In this document: positions 57,393 to 64,000 of the stretch, in pieces | How positions within the stretch are numbered: the first letter of the stretch is position 1 | Layout of the letters: each line of letters starts with the position of its first letter | Origin: Rehmannia glutinosa | Taxonomy: Eukaryota; Streptophyta; Magnoliopsida; Lamiales; Orobanchaceae | Length of the DNA: 64,000 bases | NCBI GenBank assembly: GCA_016081115.2 | Contig: CM071931.1 | Location: 13,834,284-13,898,283 of the forward strand | Reading direction: 5' to 3' | Program-made: the position numbers and the translations under genes | Notes under the pieces: model-generated | Database searches by the model: none | Seen by the model: only the letters and a program-made list of their open reading frames with translations | What the model was told of the DNA's origin: nothing

Positions 57393-60300
57393 CGGCCATT
57401 TTCAATTAACCCTAACTCATGCTTGAGTTCTTCAAATCTTGACTCACATAATGGTTTTGTCAATATGTCAGCCCAATTTTATCGATTGAGATATATTCCA
57501 AGATGATGTCCTTCTTTTCAACATGATCTCTTATGAAGTGATATCTCGACATCGATATGCTTTGTTCTTGAGTGCAACACGAGATTCTCGAGTGATTGCG
57601 GTGCACTTGTGTTATCACACATGATTGGAATTTCCTTTTCTTCAACTTCATAGTCTCTGTTCTTTGCCTCATCCATAGGATTTAGCACAACCCCGCCCGC
57701 AGCCTATGTATTCTGCCTTTCACGGTGTAGAGGTGGCTATTGAATTTTGCTTTTTGCTAAACCAGGAAATTAGCCTATTTCCAAGCATTTGACATGTGCC
57801 TGAAGTGCTCTTCCTATCAACTCGCATCCAAAGATAGTCAGAGTCTGAATAGCCAATTAGCTTGAATCCACCTTCCTTTGGATACCATAAGCCAACTTCT
57901 TGGCTTCCTTTCAAATATCTCAAAATCCCTTAGTGATCATATGGCTCTATTTTGGAAGCGATTGAAATCTCACATACACTACAACAAAGGTGATGTCCGG
58001 CTGCTTTGTGAGATAAAGCAATGATCCAATAAGTGCTCGTATGTCTTGTTTGATCTCTGTGCTTGCCATCCGCATCCATGTCCATTTTGGTGATGTATTC
58101 ATTGGTATTTTCACGAAGACTTCTCCTCCATACCAAATTTCTTCATTAAATCTCACGGTGTATTTTGTTTGACTTATGAAGGTTCCATCTTCAATTTGTT
58201 TTACTTGGAGTCCGAGGAAGAATGTCACTTCTCCCATCATGCTCATTTCAAATTTGCTTTGCATGAGGTTTGAAAATTTTCACATAGCTCTTTGTTTGTG
58301 GATCCAAAATGATGTCATCCACATATATTTGAACAAACAAGTATGCTCTTCTTGTCTTGAATTCTGAAAAGTGTTCTATCTACTTTTCCTTTGTGAATCC
58401 ATTCTTTGTTAGGAATTGTGACAAAGTATCATACCATGCTCTGGGGTTTTGTTTCAATCCATACGAGCTTTCTTGAGTTTGTATACCTTATCTCAAGAGT
58501 CTTCTGCTCAAATCCGGAGGTTGTTCAACATACACTTTTTCTTCCAATAAACCATTTAGGAATGCACGCGTTTTACATCCATCGATATACAATAAAAATT
58601 CTTGTGAGCTACATAGGCAAGAAACATCCTTATAGCTTCCAATCTTTCTGAGCAAATGTTTCATCAAAATCTATTCATTCTTCTTGGCAATATCCTTTGG
58701 CTACTAGTCTTGCTTTTTTGTTTCTTACCACAGAACCCTCCCCGTTCATCTTGTTTGAACACCCATTTAGTACCAATAACATTTTGATGGGTGGGTCTTT
58801 GAACTAACTCCCATACTTTATTTCTCTCAAACGATTGACTCTTCTTGCATAGCTTGAATCCAATGTGTGTCATCCAATGCTTGTAACACATCTTTAGGCT
58901 CTATTTGTGAGATAAAGCATGTGAACATAGCTTCTTGTTGATTTAAGGATCTTGTTTTGACACCTTCTCTTATATTTCCAATGACAAGTTCGGTGGATGG
59001 TCTTTCAGCCATCTTACATCGAGTTGAAGTAAGTTAGCCGGATTCAATCGTCTAGCGATTGTGTTGCTTTGACTCTCTCGCAATCACTTAGCATTTACAG
59101 ATTTTCCAAAGATTTTATGAGACTCGGCTATCTCATCTTAAATACGAGTTTATAATTCCGGCTTGACTTCAAAGATAGGACTTTTCGTATGGTTGGATGA
59201 TTGACTTATCATCCGACTCTTCAATGTCTTCTCCATTTACATTTGGCTCATCGAATACCACATGAATGGATTCCTCTCGCAACCATAGTCCTTTTGTTGA
59301 GTACAGCAGGCTTTGCTTTGGTGAGTATCCCAAGAATATACCTTCATCAGCTTTAGCATCGAAAGCCTTTTAGATTGTCTTTGCCATTGTTATGGATGAA
59401 GCATTTACATCCAAATATTCTAAAATATGCAACATTTGGTTTTCTCCTGTCCAAATCTCATAGGGAGTCTTTGTCAATTTTGTCATTTATCATACATCCT
59501 GTTTTGAGTGTACCAAGTTTGTGTTGATTCTTGACTTAAAATCTCTTTGGTAACCCGCTTGACTAACATGGTCTTCTTTGCTTTTTTGAGTGTTCTATTC
59601 CTTCTTTTCGCAACTCCATTCTCATTGTGGAGTCCTTGCTGCAGAGATAATTCATGACCAATGCCATTTTCAATACAATATTGAGTTATTATACCATTGA
59701 CAAACTCGATTCTCCATGCAGATCTTATTTTGATAATGGTTTGGCTCTTTCTCATTTTGAATCCTCTTCATCAGTGTGGTAGTTTCTAGAGAGTTTCTTT
59801 CTTCTTACACATGAATATTGTCCATGTATATCTTGAGTAGTCATCTACTACCACCAAGGTATATTTTTTCCCACTTATGCTAGCATTTGGTTCAACTGGA
59901 CCAAATAGATCCATATGTAGCGGTGCAATATCCTTGTTGAAGATGGGCATGTCTTTTCTTTGAATGATGATTTGATCTGTTTTCCTTCCGCATACGTCAC
60001 ATATACTCTCCTTCTTGTATATCGAGTCCTGGGGAGACCTACCACAAGATTACTTACGGGAAGCTTGTTAAGTGTTTTGAAATTCAGGTGACTGTTTTTA
60101 TGCCACACCCAACTTGATTCAACTTTGTGCTCTTTGCTAATAGACAGTCTTTGGGGTGTAGCGGTTGACCAATCTACTACATACATGTTCTTTTTCGCAT
60201 CCTTGCAACACTGACTTCATTTGATTCAATATCCTTGATTTTGCATACACCCGTGTTAAATCCAACATTATAGCCCTTGTCACGAGTTGGTTGATGCTTA

Positions 60301-60529
60301 GCAAGTTGAAGTTGAGTCCTTCAACATATATGCAACATCGTGATTTCTAATCCGTTCTTCTTGATGGATCGATGCCTCTTATTTCTCCTGGAGCTTCATT
60401 TTCATCCAAATATGACTTTTGCTCCTTTAACTTCCTTTGAATTTTGTGATTTTTCTTGTTTCGTCATATGTCCGGAATGACCACTATCCATGTACCAGGT
60501 TTAAGCACTCGAGTTGTTCCTTGAACTCG
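57393..60529 (-). pseudogene. Sirevirus-type Copia pol: protease, integrase, RT, RNase H
   Basis: Minus strand. Protease WYMDSGHSGHMT near 60465-60497. Gag-pre-integrase and integrase in 59875-60186 (HLNFKTLNKLPVSNLVVGLP, AEGKQIKSSFK) and 59483-59755 (GIGHELS, NENGVAKRRNRTL). RT starts at about 58860 (SFERNKVWELVQRP, VIGTKWVFKQDE), with YVDDI at about 58311-58325 and SKFEMSMMGEVTFFLGLQVKQ at 57947-58264. RNase H at 57720-57923 has EVGLWYPKEGGFKLIGYSDS, RKSTSGTCQMLG and KKQNSIATST. The end near 57393-57480 has DILTKPLCESRFEELKHELG. WYPK, GTCQ and the ILTKPL end are typical of Sireviruses. Many short indels break it. Confidence 0.88.
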
Positions 60530-62833
60530 CAATCAAGAAATTAAGTTTTAGGTACCCATACTTATGCGGGTCCGGGGGTTAGTATTGTAAGATGATCCAA
60601 CCAGCATTTATAGCCAAATGATCAGCTCTAAGGGGTTGCCATCTATCGTGCCATAATCATAATTAATTTTGGTAAATTGCTTGGGGATTTAGGTTTCATA
60701 CAATTTGTCTCTTTTGTCTGTATGCCTGTATATGTGTTTTAGCAATTGCACTTATTTGGGTAGTTGTGGTGTCTACGAGTGTAGTGCCTAGGTGCATATA
60801 TGTGTCTTTGATGAAAGCTCTTATACTTTTTGGAATGGCCTTGCCGCCGAGTTCTAGGCCTTTGCCATTTGGGCTTATATTCCATAAGTCTATCTTGATA
60901 GTTCACATCGTTCAATCGCTTGGCTTGGATATTTTCTACCATTCCCATCATATGTGTTTCTTTATAGAACTTTTGGGGTTTTTGGTAGCTTTGTTTCTTC
61001 TTTCTGAGTAATTCTGTTTGGAGTTTTGAGGAACTTGGTGAATTCTTCTCATTGCCCTCTCAACGCACCCTGTTGGTTGTTTTCTTTTCTTTATAACCAA
61101 GGCTAGTTTGATTGTAATTGTGCTTTGGAGTGAGTGTGTGTGCACCATTTGGAGTTTTGGATTTTTGAGACACTTCATTGCTTGAAGATCCTTTTTCCAA
61201 AATTACTTTTGGAGTTTGACATACATGAGAGGAATTAAATCCTAAGCACATCTTGTCTCACATTCTCTTTGACTCATAATAAGATCATCCAATGATTTAG
61301 ATGCATAGTGAATGAGGCAATCACATTTTGAGGTCATTCTCCCTCTTTTCTATGGCGGCTATTTCGCTTTATTAGCATTTTCTTTAAACTTTTATTCTCA
61401 TCAATTTATTTGACTTAGAGTATTCGGCTCCTTAGTAAATTTGTGAGTTTGGCTCTTGAGTAGGTTGTTTTCCTCATTTAGTAGTGTGTGTGAGGATTTA
61501 ATGTGTTCAAAATCTTTCATCATTTTGCCTAATGAATCATAAAGATCAGTGGGTGATGAAGTGTGTGTGTGTCACGATCACTATCACTAGAATCGAGTTT
61601 GATGAGTTAGAGTGTACCTCATCTTCTTGGTCGAGTTGATCTCGTTCTTGGCCATCAACAGATCGGGCTTCTTCTTCGGAGTTACTTGAGTAGTCGGCTT
61701 TCCTCTCAATCAGTGTGTCTCTTGACTTGTTTGTCTCGGTGATCTCTATGACCCAACATTGCCTTTTTCTTTTCTTGTCTTCTTCTCTCAAGACCTTTCT
61801 TTCTTCTTCATTCTGTATTTGTTGACTACAGGATATGGACAATCAATGGCATAGTGACACTGGTTGCCTCTGAGTTCGCATAGATATTCAACCTTTTGAT
61901 CACTCTTTCCATTCTTGGATTGTCACCCTTTGATATTGACTTTTTGATGATGTTCTCTTGGTTGCCTATCTTCCCTTGACTTGGAGGGAGCCGAGTGTCT
62001 TCTAAGAAGATTCGCCGCTTGCCTCTCTTATAGTTCTTATTGAAGAACTTGTTGAACCTTTTAACCATCAGGGCTATTTTTCGGATCAATGACTTATTTG
62101 ACCTCGACTCTCTTTCCATCCTTAACAATTAGAGCAAGCTGTTTTGGGATACAATTGTCTCTTCCGATCTTTTCTTCGAGCTCAAATTCGTAGGCTTTGA
62201 GATACGAGAATAGTTCATGGTTGGAGGTCTTCGATATGTCCATGGAATGTCTCGATTGCCATAACCTTTATTTCCCATTCACCGAGGAGACTTTTTAGGA
62301 TCTTCATACACATTTCTTGTGTATATTCCTTTCCAAGTCGCAGATAGCTTCGTTGGTGATTTTACGTGAACGAGCATCGTTGATCCAGGTTTTCTCTGCG
62401 ATCATTTTGAAATTCTCAAATTTTTATACCACTGATAATTTATTTTCCTTGATTTGCTCACGAGCCTTCACAAATCAATGTTAGCTTGCGATTTCTTTAT
62501 TTTTGCATGATTTGACTTTATTGAACATGGCTTTGTCAAAGGTTTTGTAAAGGATGTCCTTGGCTACATTGTCCAGGTTGTATCTTTCCGTCATCATTTG
62601 TCCATTCAGTTCTTGGTTTTCAACTATATTTGGTCTAGGGCAACATCCTCTTCACCTACAAATTTGTAGCTCTTCTACAATTTTGTGTTCACTTTTAAGA
62701 TTTGCGGTGGCCCATCCTCTATAATTATCCACATCTCATCATGTAATCCGATAGATTACCTTTACATACGAATTTTCCAATCATCAAATTCTTCAATTGT
62801 GAACATAGGGATGCGTGTCAAATTTGCTTCCAT
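60530..62833 (-). pseudogene. Sirevirus-type Copia gag
   Basis: ATG at 62833 opens MEANLTRIPMFTIEEFDDWK, the usual Sirevirus gag start, 115 bp after the primer site. The core then runs through shifted frames (62128 down to 61826: KSLIRKIALMVKRFNKFFNK). A degenerate CCHC zinc knuckle near 61840-61885 reads GNQCHYAIDCPYP with the first Cys pair disturbed by indels. The C-terminal part (60739-61250) is Lys/Thr/Asn-rich. Gag and pol probably formed one polyprotein. Broken as given. Confidence 0.8.
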
Positions 62834-62947
62834 GATAATAACTCTTAATGATAAAAGGAGTTTTGAAAGCTTAAGTACTAAAAGCAGGACTTTGAAAAGT
62901 TTGGAGATCTAGTTCAAGAACGGTGCGGAAGGCTCAATGAACCAACC

Positions 62948-62958
62948 GCTCGATACCA
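62948..62958 (-). other. Primer-binding site of the Sirevirus (tRNA-Met type)
   Basis: Minus strand TGGTATCGAGC, two bases after the LTR end CCTACA. As at 51289, an A is absent from the expected TGGTATCAGAGC. Confidence 0.85.
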
Positions 62959-62960
62959 CT

Positions 62961-64000
62961 TGTAGGTCCCAAGGCGTGTGAGTGTAAGGTTTAGAAGGGG
63001 GTTGAATAAACCTTACCAACTTTTCACTTTTGGTCCTTTTTAAAATTGAGTTGACATACACAAATTTGTGTCCTTGGTGACGACCAATTTAGTTAATCAA
63101 GAGAGTTAGTCACTCAGGACTCGTATTTGTTGAAAAGAATAACTCATTGTTAAGACGAATTAGCTCAAGCGTGGTTTGTTTTCGATGGAAGACTTAACAC
63201 CCTTAAGTTTGGTTTAGTTATGATTTAATACTTGGTTTTAGTACTTAGAGATTTTCGTTGGATAGCAAATATGTCGTGAGAATTAAACAAATAAGATGCA
63301 CGAGGAATTAAAGTCTTTGAAATGTAAATGACACGATAAGTTTTTATAGAGGTTCGAAGATGGGGTAATTCTTTCTCCTCTCTTCTCCAACTCTGGAGGA
63401 ATCCACTAAGTATTGATCAAGTATACAGAGTGGTAACGACCCGATACAAGTCTTGATCACACAAGGTGACTTGATCCTTTGGGACTCGATCTGGAGATGC
63501 CTTGGTCACTCGGTGGCTTCTCGTCCGACTCAGCTTCTTCCGGGGCAGCTGCCTTGCTACTACATCTCACTTGCTCAAGTTCTTAGGATTTGATCACGAA
63601 GCCCTCCAAAAACTCGAGACTGGTTCGACTTGAACCTTCCTACAATCCTCCGTGGAATGTAGACCCCTTGATTCTTTAACAATTTCCTCTTCAACCGATT
63701 GAAGTTGTCTTTCCTTCACATGTGAGTGTTGGATTGATTTTCTTCGTAATGTAGGCTTGAGGATTAATCTTGAATGATTTGAGAATATCTTAGGTTATAG
63801 TTCAAATGTATACTTGAATATTCGTGGTTCGAGTTACCTTTTCTCAGTCATTCCTCGGCCTTTTATAGTGATCTTTCAAAAATGCTGCTGTTGAAGAGAT
63901 AGGCTTATTTTTGAAAGTCACTTGTGGTCGTTGGCTTGTTTAGTTGGTGATCCTTGGAATTGCCACTTCCTCGTATGAATTGTTCTTGACTTTTGAGTTC
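62961..64000 (-). mobile_element. Sirevirus 5' LTR (partial, runs off right edge)
   Basis: On the plus strand it starts TGTAGGTCCC; on the minus strand the LTR ends GGGACCTACA just before the primer site. A TATA-like CTATAAAAGGCC lies on the minus strand at about 63857-63868. At least 1,040 bp are present; the outer end is outside the window. No coding content. Confidence 0.82.
63857..63868 (-). promoter_or_regulatory. TATA box in the Sirevirus LTR
   Basis: CTATAAAAGGCC on the minus strand, about 900 bp upstream of the primer site. Confidence 0.5.

Overview
This is nuclear DNA from a flowering plant, most likely a eudicot. It is packed with plant-type LTR retrotransposons (Tat-type and Tekay-type Ty3/Gypsy, Sirevirus-type and other Ty1/Copia) plus one Mutator-like DNA transposon. 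I see no complete host gene, rRNA, tRNA, CRISPR array or prokaryotic feature. The only host-gene candidate is a short exon-like piece present twice, at about 4.7 kb and 23.7 kb. A run of exactly 100 N at 52222-52321 is a scaffold gap.

Layout. (1) 1-4629: a Tekay-type long LTR on the minus strand, running off the left edge, interrupted by a Copia solo LTR (245-1310) with a perfect 5-bp target duplication. (2) 4644-5353: first copy of the exon-like block. (3) 5359-23525: an 18.2-kb Tat-type Gypsy array with three LTRs and two internal regions, flanked by one 5-bp duplication (TAAAT). Internal copy 1 keeps the primer-binding site, the leader, the RNase H tail and integrase but has lost gag, protease and RT. 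Copy 2 has gag, protease, RT, RNase H and integrase but no primer-binding site. Both carry a 30-bp hairpin minisatellite after pol and an antisense reading frame with its own TATA-like box. (4) 23531-24190: exon-like block again. (5) 24190-26265: two Copia fragments, a duplicated 189-bp block and a short Copia LTR. (6) 26469-30098: a Mutator-like element with long terminal inverted repeats, a decayed transposase and a convergent zinc-finger-like exon. (7) 30547-38901: a Tekay chromovirus with a shortened 5' LTR, broken pol with chromodomain, and a 3.6-kb 3' LTR. An inverted LTR fragment (39271-41649) faces it. (8) 41650-44840: AT-rich DNA with a dispersed three-copy repeat. (9) 44840-48700: a Tat-like gag relic, then a minus-strand Copia fragment. 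(10) 48718-52221: Tekay LTR and leader on the plus strand, up to the gap. (11) 52322-64000: a minus-strand Sirevirus with an extra 3' ORF, pol, gag, PBS and the start of its 5' LTR, running off the right edge.

Nearly every coding region is broken by 1-4 base indels. In the Tat array the outer LTRs are almost identical, so the insertion is young, yet the middle LTR and the two internal copies differ at many CAG, CTG and CCGG sites. Both recognisable tRNA-Met primer sites also lack the A of an expected CAG. I infer that many frame breaks here are consensus errors at CHG-methylated cytosines rather than real mutations. They should not be counted as decay until checked.
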